Assembly (NCBI GenBank): GCA_963942565.1
Contig: OZ012688.1
Coordinates: 17,858,152 to 17,922,151 of the forward strand
Reading direction: 5' to 3'
Length of the DNA: 64,000 bases
DNA from: Maea johnstoni
Taxonomy: Eukaryota > Annelida > Polychaeta > Spionida > Magelonidae
Part shown: positions 35,036-44,443 of the stretch, piece by piece
Layout of the letters: the number at the start of each line of letters is the position of its first letter
Numbering within the stretch: the stretch's first letter is position 1
Notes under the pieces: generated by a model
What the model was told of the DNA's origin: nothing
Seen by the model: the letters and a program-made list of their open reading frames with translations, nothing else
The model's database searches: none
Made by a program: the position numbers and the translations under genes

Positions 35036-35110
35036 TATCATCCTAATCATCTATTCTACTAGATATATGAAGTAGCACATCTATGTGTTGTGAGTTGTGA
35101 GCTAGTAATT
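33007..35110. repeat. Three-copy complex duplication with GAT microsatellites
   Basis: 'attgattaatagg' followed by 'gtgtgacccggcatggaaca' and 'gagtagatactcctccctga' starts at about 33007, 33617 and 34886. Each copy continues with 'cttcatccac' and 'tctattctac' and is followed by GAT/ATG microsatellite. Copies 1 and 2 are ~610 bp apart. The larger copy 2 to 3 spacing is explained by the fold-back insertion at about 33802-34620. Confidence 0.9.
33802..34620. mobile_element. Fold-back-like insertion in duplication copy 2
   Basis: Copies 1 and 3 of the flanking duplication lack this block. It opens with an inverted repeat at 33804-33847 (GCTCGCGTAGTGAGTCGGCC against GGCCGGCTCAGCGTAGCGAG) and ends near GCGCGAGCATTTA, echoing GCGAGCATTTA of the opening hairpin. 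There is no ORF. It contains 'aaatgacgtcatat' (CRE-like) near 34183-34196. A Helitron-type terminal hairpin is an alternative, but I do not see a CTRR end. The right boundary is uncertain by about 20 bases. Confidence 0.5.
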
Positions 35111-35391
35111 ATCAATGATGATGGTGAGGATGATTCCTTGATAAATGATAGTGTTGGTGGTGATACTGATGCCGATGATGGCAATTATGGTGATGATGAT
35201 GATTATGATGATGATGATGATGATGATAGTAGTGGTGTAGATGATGATGATGATGATGATTCCTATGATCAATGATAGTGATGATGATGATGATAACATT
35301 ATTATTATTATTATGATATATATATATGTGTTTATTGACTGTAATAGGTATATATTACAAAAAATGATGATGATGATGAACGTGGTGGTGG

Positions 35392-35424
<33 letters not shown>

Positions 35425-35472
35425 CATTATGATGATGATGATGATGATAATGATGATGATGATGATGACATT

Positions 35473-35510
<38 letters not shown>

Positions 35511-35560
35511 AATGATGATGCCATGGACGTGGTGGTGGTGATTCCTCTATTCCTATGATC
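35111..35560. repeat. GAT/ATG microsatellites
   Basis: Long imperfect GAT runs are interrupted near 35300-35362 by an AT-rich spacer. Met-, Asp- or His-run frames are artefacts of the repeat. Confidence 0.95.
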
Positions 35561-36247
35561 AATGATTGTGGTGATGATGATATTTTGATGATAAACATTA
35601 TGTTGTTGATTGTGGTGTTCTTGGGGGTGACGATGATATAACAATGAAGCGTCGCGACAATGGCAAAAAACTAACTTAATTATACAATTACTAACAAATC
35701 CGATTGTAAATATCATGGTATATATCATAGCAATTATGTTTCTTTACACACCCCCATCCCCATCTTTTTACAGAATGAAACGCATAAACATATGCCACAA
35801 ACTTTGCATCGTCATCATCATCTTTTCTCACATCCTGAACTTCATCATCATCACGACCAACGTACTGTTTTTAAAACTCCGCGCGGAACAATATTTACAC
35901 TAATCAATTCTCATTCTTGACCCCTACTCTATTCATCATTCACACCCCCACCCTCCCCCTTCACGAATACCCCATCCCCCCTGAGAGCGGTTAAGTCAGG
36001 TCACGTTCTCGTCCACTTCTCGCCAGGTCTCGTTACGGCTCGCATCACGTGATTGTTGTGGACATTGTTTCAGTGTGGTAATTAACAGTGACGAGTCTTT
36101 ATTTCCCTTCATCTTTCATCTGACACGCTGAAGTCAAATTCTGCATTGACGGCAGTTCAAAGTTTACTCAAGACTGATGAATTACCATTCATTGTAATAG
36201 GGCAGTATGTAGTGGCACTGCAAATCAAAGACGACCATGCCTAGACA
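35561..36247. other. Unique DNA, no gene; TCACGTGA palindrome
   Basis: Nothing coding is recognised. An 8-bp E-box-type palindrome lies at 36045-36052 in a GC-balanced stretch (about 35990-36230). Confidence 0.4.
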
Positions 36248-36610
<363 letters not shown>

Positions 36611-36835
36611 GGCAGCTATTTGTAAGGATTAACCGGAAAAGCAAGGAAAAGAACCGCTTTAAAAGGTATTTATTACGGGGTACATCAAGCATTAATTGCG
36701 ACGAAAATTCCTACTTGTAGTACGAAAAGACCACTATAGAAGTAAGGCCCAATATAAAAACCATACACATTGGGAAACTTGAGCACGACAACAGAAGTGT
36801 ATGGGACAATGATTTTCAAATATTTGAAATTGTTC
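36611..36835. other. Unique DNA left of the gap
   Basis: No gene is recognised. This sequence does not occur in the 7408-bp unit, so it is not part of the array. Confidence 0.6.
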
Positions 36836-37035
36836 NNNNNNNNNNNNNNNNNNNNNNNNNNNNNNNNNNNNNNNNNNNNNNNNNNNNNNNNNNNNNNNNN
36901 NNNNNNNNNNNNNNNNNNNNNNNNNNNNNNNNNNNNNNNNNNNNNNNNNNNNNNNNNNNNNNNNNNNNNNNNNNNNNNNNNNNNNNNNNNNNNNNNNNNN
37001 NNNNNNNNNNNNNNNNNNNNNNNNNNNNNNNNNNN
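36836..37035. other. Assembly gap of 200 N
   Basis: Exactly 200 N, probably a placeholder of unknown true length, immediately before the tandem array. Confidence 0.99.
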
Positions 37036-37103
37036 TTTCCTTTGTGTGACCGTGGCTTAGAAGATGGCTCTCCAGTTTGTGGACAGGACGGTCCTTTACC
37101 TAG

Positions 37104-37207
37104 TACAGGTGAACTTGGATATGACGGACTCAATGGGACCAAGCATATCGTCCGTCATATGCAAAAATCCGTCGTACAGTGGTCCGTCATATCCAAGTTT
37201 ACCTGTA
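37104..37207. repeat. Inverted repeat in each 7408-bp unit
   Basis: Arms at 37104-37129 and 37182-37207 (TACAGGTGAACTTGGATATG... against its complement) match at 25 of 26 positions, with a 52-nt loop holding another partial copy ('atcgtccgtcatatgc'). It recurs at 44512, 51920 and 59328. Confidence 0.9.
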
Positions 37208-38039
37208 GCTACATACTTAAGTTTGGAGTAAGACGCATGTTTCCATTATTATACGGTTATGAGAAGATTAACAAATGAATTGTATTGCAGTAAAACCATA
37301 CTTTATTTTCCTATAAGAGCATCAGTGTGTCACAGTAACTGGATACATGATCAGTCACTGCCTTTTAGAAGTCACGGTGTTGGCAATAAAAAAAATGGCC
37401 TGTGAATTATCAAAGTAGGTCGTGATTATATGAAAATAGGCGACTGAACCCAAACAATGAATAAAACAGATTTGTATCTCAACATTATTTACGCAATGTG
37501 CCTTGCTTATTTGAAGAATCTTGGCTACTCGGATCTCAACAGACATCTTTACTTGCTACAGCATCTATAAGGGTGTCCAAGTATCGTATTTTTCCAAATA
37601 AGCGCACAGACCCCAAATAGCAATAACATTTTCCTAACTTGCTACGCGCACATGCACTTGTTCGGACGAATACGGTACTAATCCTAGAGCACAGACAACC
37701 AGTCCTGGGACACAGAAATTCTGGGTAGTCGACATGTAGTGATTTGTAAAATTAACCTCTGACTCTTCCCACCATACCTTTCCAATGAAAGCACCCGGTG
37801 AAAAAAATTACCAGATCATACAAATTACTCTTCTTTAAACATTTTGAAATTCACATCGTATTTTCTGGTTGAAAATATCAAATACCAATTTGGAGAATAA
37901 CTCCTCCAACTAATAACGCGTATACTACACGGCATACCACATAGTTAGTGTAAGTTACATTGTCCATGACACAACCCTTGGAGGGGTCAGCCTCAACTTT
38001 TGTGTGGTTTTAGTTTTCCCACTGACTGCTTGCTATCTT

Positions 38040-38175
38040 TCGTCGCTACCTGGGTTGGAAGTCTGGCATAAAGCTTGAAGTGGAAAGTTGACAGTGACTT
38101 GAGATTTGTCACAGATTTTTCCAGCTATTCCAGTTTTCTGCATCGTTTAAACCTGGCATGAAAGGGATGATTAAC
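38040..38175 (+). mobile_element. Decayed SINE-like repeat in the unit
   Basis: 'ctacctgggttggaagtctg', 'gaaagttgacagtgacttga' and 'ttccagttttctgcatc' align in order with the SINE at 36441-36610. It recurs at +7408, +14816 and +22224. Confidence 0.55.
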
Positions 38176-38191
38176 AATACTAAATCCAAGA

Positions 38192-38291
38192 TCATGTCCG
38201 AGTCTGTGCATGTATTCCTAACTTTCCCATGTATTCTTTTGCCATGAAAACCAGCTGGAAACCATCCTACCCCAGCAAAGGTCCTTCAGTC
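38192..38291 (-). pseudogene. Second, decayed copy of a KLHDC10-like last exon
   Basis: The reverse strand reads RLKDLCWGRMVSSW, then diverges, and ends at DNA ('ttaggaatacatgcacagac') that parallels the end of the better-preserved exon at 38474-38682. It therefore looks like an old local duplication of that exon, ~280 bp downstream on the minus strand, with deletions. It is present in every array unit (also 45600, 53008 and 60416). Confidence 0.6.
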
Positions 38292-38473
38292 TTGGTACAC
38301 AGAACATATTCCGGGCCTGTACAAGCCCCGAAAAATTCACAGGGTCTTGCGAGCCTGGAACTCGGGCGCAGTAGTACAGGCACAAAGTTGTCTGGTTCGG
38401 CGCAAGCCTGGCTCGTACGGGCCTGGAGATTAATTCGGGCTTGTACAAGTTTGTGAATTTTTTCCTGTATATT

Positions 38474-39491
38474 TCATGCCTTGAGTCTGTCCATGTATTC
38501 TAATGGTATTCCTAACTCTTGCATTCGTTCCCTTTCCATCGACGCCAGCTGTGACATACTGGATATCACCTTATTCCAGCAAAGGTCCTTCAGGCTGGGA
38601 ATCTTCAGCCAAATTTTATAAACATCTGAAGTCATTACATGGTCTATACAGACCACAACGCCATACACGTACAAGCAACCCGTTTGTATAAAAAATGAAA
38701 GCATACAATAAGTTAAATTACTTATATAGAAAAAATAATAACAATTTAATCAACACATTCACAATCTTGGGTATACGTTTATTTTGACATAATATCTTAA
38801 AATATTTATAACGAACCAATACTTTGAGAAGTACATTAATCTAACAGCCCTCTTCTAATAATTTTAAAGCCTACTATTTTTGATGAGGTAAATATGGCGT
38901 GAACATTAAATAGCGCAATTACGATACTGCCCTGGATAACGTGATCTAGATATAGCGGTGAATGGGAACAGCAGCAGCAGGTTCAATTAAGAATTTTATA
39001 AAGACAGGAATTTTACAATAGCCCATATGGACAGAGCGCTTTTATCGCTATCTCATTGTTCCCGCTATACTTAAGTGATTTATAGTCACTGCTACCGACC
39101 ATACATTTATTGTATTTTCAAGTGCTTGAACACTTCCCGCTATAAGTCCTTGGTGCGCCATTCCTCATGCGTCCAATCAGACTTGGGGTAACAAAAGAGC
39201 GCGTTCAAGCTCATAGCGTGCAAGCGATCAGGCTCGTTGCGTTAGATTGCCAATACCCACAAATGCGCTTCTTCGGAGGAATACAGTATATAGAGGGTGG
39301 AACTATTTCTGAAATCACCACACAACTTACTGAAGTTATCGCAGCAGAATGGAAATATGAAGGTTTAGGCATTTGAGCAGCTAGCTTTGTCCACTTGTAA
39401 GATTTTATATTCAGTTTCTGCGTATATTTCTGTGCCGTCATATCCTCCAAGCATATATACATCCGAAGCAAAGAAGAGGCGACAATGACAC
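38474..39491 (-). pseudogene. KLHDC10-like kelch gene fragment, array copy 1
   Basis: Two exons read on the minus strand. The upstream one (39491-39331) gives CHCRLFFASDVYMLGGYDG then, after a frameshift, KSYKWTKLAAQMPKPSYFHS and AAITS, directly followed by a consensus GTAAGT donor. The last exon (38682-38474) gives GCLYVYGVVV, SDVYKIWLKIPSLKDLCWNK and MDRLKA-stop. As I remember the vertebrate protein, KLHDC10 has at its C-terminus CHS...DVFICGGYNG, FQWVKLPATMPEPVYFHCAA, GCMYIHGGVV, LFKIWLVVPSLLELAWEKLL and IERLK, in the same order. KLHDC10 is a kelch-repeat substrate receptor of a cullin-2 ubiquitin ligase. Here the reading frame is broken, one Gly of the kelch GG pair is Val, no AG precedes the last exon, and a MITE fragment abuts the upstream exon. 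Earlier exons were not found. It is a pseudogene that kept introns, so not retroposed. Confidence 0.75.
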
Positions 39492-39540
39492 TCGTGCTGC
39501 TGGTGGCTTATTTGTTCAATACAAAATGATGCAAAAATTA
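39489..39540. mobile_element. MITE left-end fragment beside the kelch exon
   Basis: 'gtgctgctggtggcttattt' and 'ttcaatacaaaatgatgc' match the left part of the MITE at 43038. A right-end fragment ('gtagcctcagcattggaaga' plus 'gttaa') lies apart at about 40667-40691. Confidence 0.55.
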
Positions 39541-41569
39541 AAAAAAAAAAACTTTTATATTTAAATAGTTCAGTCGTCACCAAACTCGAGATATAGACTC
39601 TTTTTTTTTAATTTTCAAACCTCCTTTACAACTTGAATGAAATTGTGATGAAATAAATTCGGGAGCAAGATGTAGGGATGAATCGATAAGCGTACAAACA
39701 AACAATTGTAAGAAATTACATGTACAATTGGTAGAGTATATCATTATTGTATTACCGGTACTTCTATTAATGCGAGTATGTGTTTTTTTAATTATTATTA
39801 TTATCAACAAAATAAAGATATATAAACAGTTGAATGTTATTTGTTTACTCAATCATGTACGTAAACATATTTACAGTCAAAAAAATACAGCAACATATAA
39901 TACAATAGATAGTGCATGTTGATATTGACAGTCTCTCAACTGGCAAATATCAACATGAAATACCACCCATCCTGACAAGCGCTCGTCAGTCTCAGAGTAT
40001 TTATAAACATGCCAGAGTATTTATACGCATACGTGTCACTCACAACAATTCCGACACGTGCGATATTTCTAAATTCTTTCGATCATTGGATTTCATTTTT
40101 TTATAAGATGAAGGGATTCAGGGAGGCTAATTGTGTTATGCCATGAAAACTGGTGCCGATATCTGCCTCGTCGATACCGTAACGTGGCGGCGCCTGGTGT
40201 GAAAATAATGAACTAACGGTAAGAATCTAAACTGGCTCGCTTTGAGCTTGGTATTCATACGCCCGAGCGCGCAATCCCCACTTTGCGGGCAATAAACAAA
40301 AGCCCAGTCCCTCTCCATTCCGAAAATACCATGTTTAGTCAATACACTTGTATACGTCTCCATCTAGAGGCCTCAAACATCTCTGCCCCCAGTCGTCCTT
40401 TAGGAACTACGCAAAGGTACTACTCGCCGCAACACACCTCAGCACTACTCCATCCGGATCGCAGCAATTTGGGGGGTTCAGAATAATTTCAGATATGTCA
40501 CCAAAGGCCACCTGTCTATAGAGACCAGTCTCAGAGTCCCCTAAGGTGAAATATAGTTCCCCTCTTAACGTGGCTTTATCCCAAAAGTGCTCGAAGCAGC
40601 AAAAGACAGCCTGACAATTTTGGTAAAATCTTATAGGCGACAGCATTGCAAAATATTAGAGCGAAAGTAGCCTCAGCATTGGAAGAGTTAATTTTGAGCC
40701 CTGTGTGGTCTTTGTGGTAGGTCTGACTGTTATAGTGGTGGGTTGTTTCAACCCCTGGAAGCATGTGAGGCCGTGCATTCAGTCTGCGCCTATGATTCCT
40801 ATTGTGTGAAGTGGTTCGTCTTGTAGCTTTAGTCCTGTACAGTGAACGGTGGTAGTGGTGCAAAGATTCGTCCTAGATTACGTTTTTTCTGGAAGATGGA
40901 AGCGATTGGCCCCTGGCCAGCTTGCCATCTCGGAGTACTGGTATACGAAGTGTAAAACGTAGTGAAATCTGCTTGCGGTCTGGAGAATTATGAACTTCCG
41001 AACAATAAATGCAGCGTAGCGTTCTTGCTGTTCAATATACTCAGGACCTGATCTACCAAATGTCCCTGTAACCATGATAAAATGAAGTTGTAAGTATTTA
41101 TTACACACAAGTACCGTCAGTGATGGTCAATGATATGCTGTTCGGGATTGGCACCTTTTTAAACTTTCACGGTGCGATACGATATCAATATTTCCTCAAT
41201 GATACAATATCTTAACAATATTTCTATTGATTCGGCCTGCCTCTCAAGGACCTAATTTTGTTGAATTAAGCTCAAAGAAATTTGGCAATTGATAACGAAA
41301 TACCTTCATGCGGGGAGGTCCAGGGAGCAAATGAGTCAATTTTCTATTTATTTTAAATCTTTGGTGATATTATTCATTTATATAGGATACTTAACTTTTT
41401 CTACACAGTACTTTTTCCCCCATTCAATATCAATGTTGGTATCATATTGAGTCCTGGTACCCAATCCCTGCATTCTGTACACCTCTTCATTTTCACACAT
41501 TTTCTTGTCCATGTCGGCGTTCTGTGTCGGGATGAGGTCACTCAGTCACACAACCATATTGATAACCCA

Positions 41570-41775
41570 ATAATGCTCACAGCGGCCAAAAACAGTCGGA
41601 CAATTTTGAGGAAATTTTGGAGGCAAAGGCAGAGGTAGAACATATTTGATGGAGAAATGTTAATCAATATATTTTCAACAACTCTCCTTCACATATTTTG
41701 TAAAATTATTGTCTATTCCAAAGTTATGGTCAAAAGTATAATAGCTCCAGACGACAATATCTGCAGGAACTCTTT
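41570..41775 (-). repeat. Dispersed repeat R, first copy in the unit
   Basis: 'aatgctcacagcggccaaaa', 'gatggagaaatgtt', 'aactctccttcacatatttt' and 'ccagacgacaatatctg' recur in order at 43437-43650; a third, diverged copy is at 17936-18119 on the other strand. A short piece ('agcaaaagacagcctgacaa') is near 40596. Copies recur at +7408 and +14816. Confidence 0.8.
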
Positions 41776-42047
41776 AAGCATTAATGGTTTAAAGAATGCC
41801 ACTGCCCAGAAGAAGAATTGGCATTTTGAAAGTAAACTTGACATTGTGAAATTGTTTTACCAGTTATTATTATTTTAGCATAGGTTAATGTAGATGCATT
41901 CATTAAATTCATCATTGAATATAATGTGTGAAACTGAAAGGTGTGAATAGATAAAGGATTGCACAGTATGTACACAAAGATAATCTTGGTTATACTTTCT
42001 AAAGTGTGGAATGATTAGAAAACTCGAGGCCAATGGTTCTCTAGTAT

Positions 42048-42249
42048 CCCTTATGCTGGTGGTGGCTAATTTGGCCAATACGAAATGATGCAAAAAATCT
42101 GAAAGATGACTGGAAGCCTGGCACATTGGTACTCATCTGAGAGTACTCGGCGAGAGGTGTCTAATGAATACCAGCATGACAGGGTTTAGATAGTTTTCTT
42201 TGCATCCTAGTGCTTTGGACAAAAGTAGCCTCAGCATTGGAAGGGTTAA
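42048..42249. mobile_element. Second MITE of the same family
   Basis: It starts CCCTTATGCTGGTGGTGGCT and ends AGCCTCAGCATTGGAAGGG plus TTAA. The left TTAA is decayed. Recurs at 49456 and 56864. Confidence 0.65.
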
Positions 42250-43033
42250 CCATTAATTTCATTTTGTGACCAGTGTAAGTTCCCACTGATACCTTGCTGC
42301 ATGATTAAATGCATGATTAACTAGATTGTAATAGACTTTGGAAAGGGAATCTTTAATTCACAATTTTGCCACCAGGGGGATTTATTGATAAGCGTGGTTT
42401 GCCACAGAAGTGTACAGTTCTATTTGTTTTTATTTTTTCTGTAGAATCAATTAGGTTGTATTTTAGTAGATAGCAAAAAGAGTTAGTTTGAATTTGAAAT
42501 ATTTGATTAGGTTAATGAAAATAATAACTAATAGGAAATGATGAATGCTTTGAAAGATTTGATTAGGTTGATAATAATAGGAAATGAAGTTAGTTAAAAT
42601 GCCAATGTATCACAACAATTAAGTATAAAGGCTGCCTCTCAGGGTTACAACCAGGTATTTTGAAAATGCCTGTCTGAATCAGCTATCGCAAAATATATGC
42701 TACTTCAAATTGTTATACAAAATATAAATATATTTAGAGGTCTGCTGCAAAAAGGAGTACCTTTCATTTAAGATTTTTTATTTATTGTTTTCTCAATGTG
42801 AGTGGAACTTTTAACCTTCCCACATGGACCATTGGTCCTATATGTATAGGTAACTGTTGAAACTATTTTAACTGGATCTTAAGTTTCTGTTCCCTAGACA
42901 TCCATCCTATTGCGTACCTAGAGTGGTTAGTTCTAGGAAAATACCAAATTTAGTTCTAATAAGGATTTAGTGACAATGATGTAGAGGTCCAGAGTGTGTA
43001 TAGGATATCTTTCTGAAGTGTGCATTGGATGAT

Positions 43034-43251
43034 TTAACCCTTATGCTGCTGGTGGCTAATTTGTTCAATACGAAATGACGCAAAAAAACTTTGAAAAAAA
43101 CCCATTGAAACCTCGGCATATGGGTACTCAACTATCAGTACTCAGCGAGAGCTATACGATGAATACCAACATGACAGGGTTTAGATGTTTTTCAAAAATA
43201 TTTGTGTCCTTGTGCTTTGGACTTAAGTAGCCTCAGCATTGGAAGGGTTAA
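43034..43251. mobile_element. piggyBac-like MITE, complete copy
   Basis: A 210-bp core (43038-43247) is flanked on both sides by TTAA (43034-43037, 43248-43251). Its ends are CCCTTATGCTG... and ...CAGCATTGGAAGGG, imperfect inverted repeats. TTAA target and CCCTT termini fit piggyBac-derived MITEs. No ORF. Recurs at 50442-50659 and 57850-58067. Confidence 0.7.
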
Positions 43252-43436
43252 ATTTAAATGTCGATAGATAGGACATTTCCTTTTAAACAGTAAATGTCTT
43301 GAATGAGACACCAACCTGCTTCAAGTACCATAGTTCCCAAGACTTATAAATACAAGGGTCGCAGTCTTGAAATTTCATCATCAGTCCAAGCTCTGCGGCT
43401 CTAGTATGGGCCTCGTGCTCTAGTCAGTTTAACCGA

Positions 43437-43650
43437 TTAATGCTCACAGCGACCAAAAGCAGCCTGACCGATTTGATAAAATCATGTAGGCAGAAGCAAA
43501 GTCAGGAAAATATTTGATGGAGAAATGTTTATCTGAACATTACCCATAACTCTCCTTCAAATATTTTGTGAAATCATTCTCAGTTCCAAAGTTATCGTCA
43601 AAAATATCTTCGATCCAGACGACAAAATCTGGTGGAACTCCTGTAATAAT
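43437..43650 (-). repeat. Dispersed repeat R, second copy in the unit
   Basis: It parallels 41570-41775 over about 200 bases with many substitutions. It recurs at 50845 and 58253. Confidence 0.8.
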
Positions 43651-44443
43651 GGGTGTTGGAATGTGAAACCTTACTTGTATTTGGCATTTGTATTTCCTGT
43701 TGATTTCACTTGTGTAATGTACAAGAGAAGTGTATTATGAGGCAATAGTCACTACCTGAATGTAATATCGCTTGTGTCATTTCAACTGTTGCTGTTTGTC
43801 TGTCTGTTTGGCATGTTGATGATATTTGCTCTTCTGGTTGCAAATTTACTTTTCTACAAGAGAACTCTGCAGTAGACATCGAGATACAATAAGAGAGGTA
43901 CCTTTTTCATTCCCGCCAAAACAAAGCCATACCTTGGGCCTCACTAATACAAATAGCAGAAAAAGATGATATATGGAAAGGTGATGACTAGATGTAGATT
44001 TCCTTCTGGCGGAGTCGCATTCTGTATGAGAGTGTAACTTGATAACTGTGCATGATAGCTAGTGTTTCCTCCTCCCCCTCTCCCTCCACTAGTCCGGCGT
44101 GTGGCCGCTAGGTGTGCTGATTTAAATACTACCACTATTTATACAATATCAATATTTATGCACATTGTACAATATATACACCGTTTAACATTATTACCAT
44201 GTACTTGAAATTTGTCAAATAAAATGTACAACTGTGAAAATAAAATTGATGTGAATATTGTTGTTTTTGCAAACCACTTTGGTAGACTAGGTCAAGAATC
44301 TTATCTTTTTTATTCAACTTGGGCTATATTTGTGGGCTGGCGAACACGTTGCAAGGATGTTAGACAATATGGATTCCCTTCTCTAGGACACAGCCTAAGC
44401 TCTGTCCAAAACTTGTCGAGAAATCACCAACACTCTTTGGTCC

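Larger units (their letters stand above)
37036..44443. repeat. 7408-bp tandem unit, copy 1
   Basis: The unit is phased from the first base after the gap ('tttcctttgtgtgaccg'). It contains an inverted repeat (37104-37129 against 37182-37207, 25 of 26 matching), a decayed SINE (about 38040-38175), KLHDC10-like exon remnants on the minus strand (38192-39491), parts of a TTAA-flanked MITE family, and dispersed repeat R. Landmarks recur exactly 7408 bases later. I see no intact gene in the unit. Confidence 0.95.

Noticed and set aside
39167-39376. Plus-strand ORF of 69 codons
   Set aside because: It lies opposite the minus-strand kelch exon; the family match is on the minus strand.
40136-40210. 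Possible further upstream kelch exon (minus strand, 'APPPRY' and 'RYRHQ')
   Set aside because: A pyrimidine-rich CAG precedes it and RYRH recalls KLHDC10, but the two pieces are in different frames and the rest does not align; too weak to annotate.
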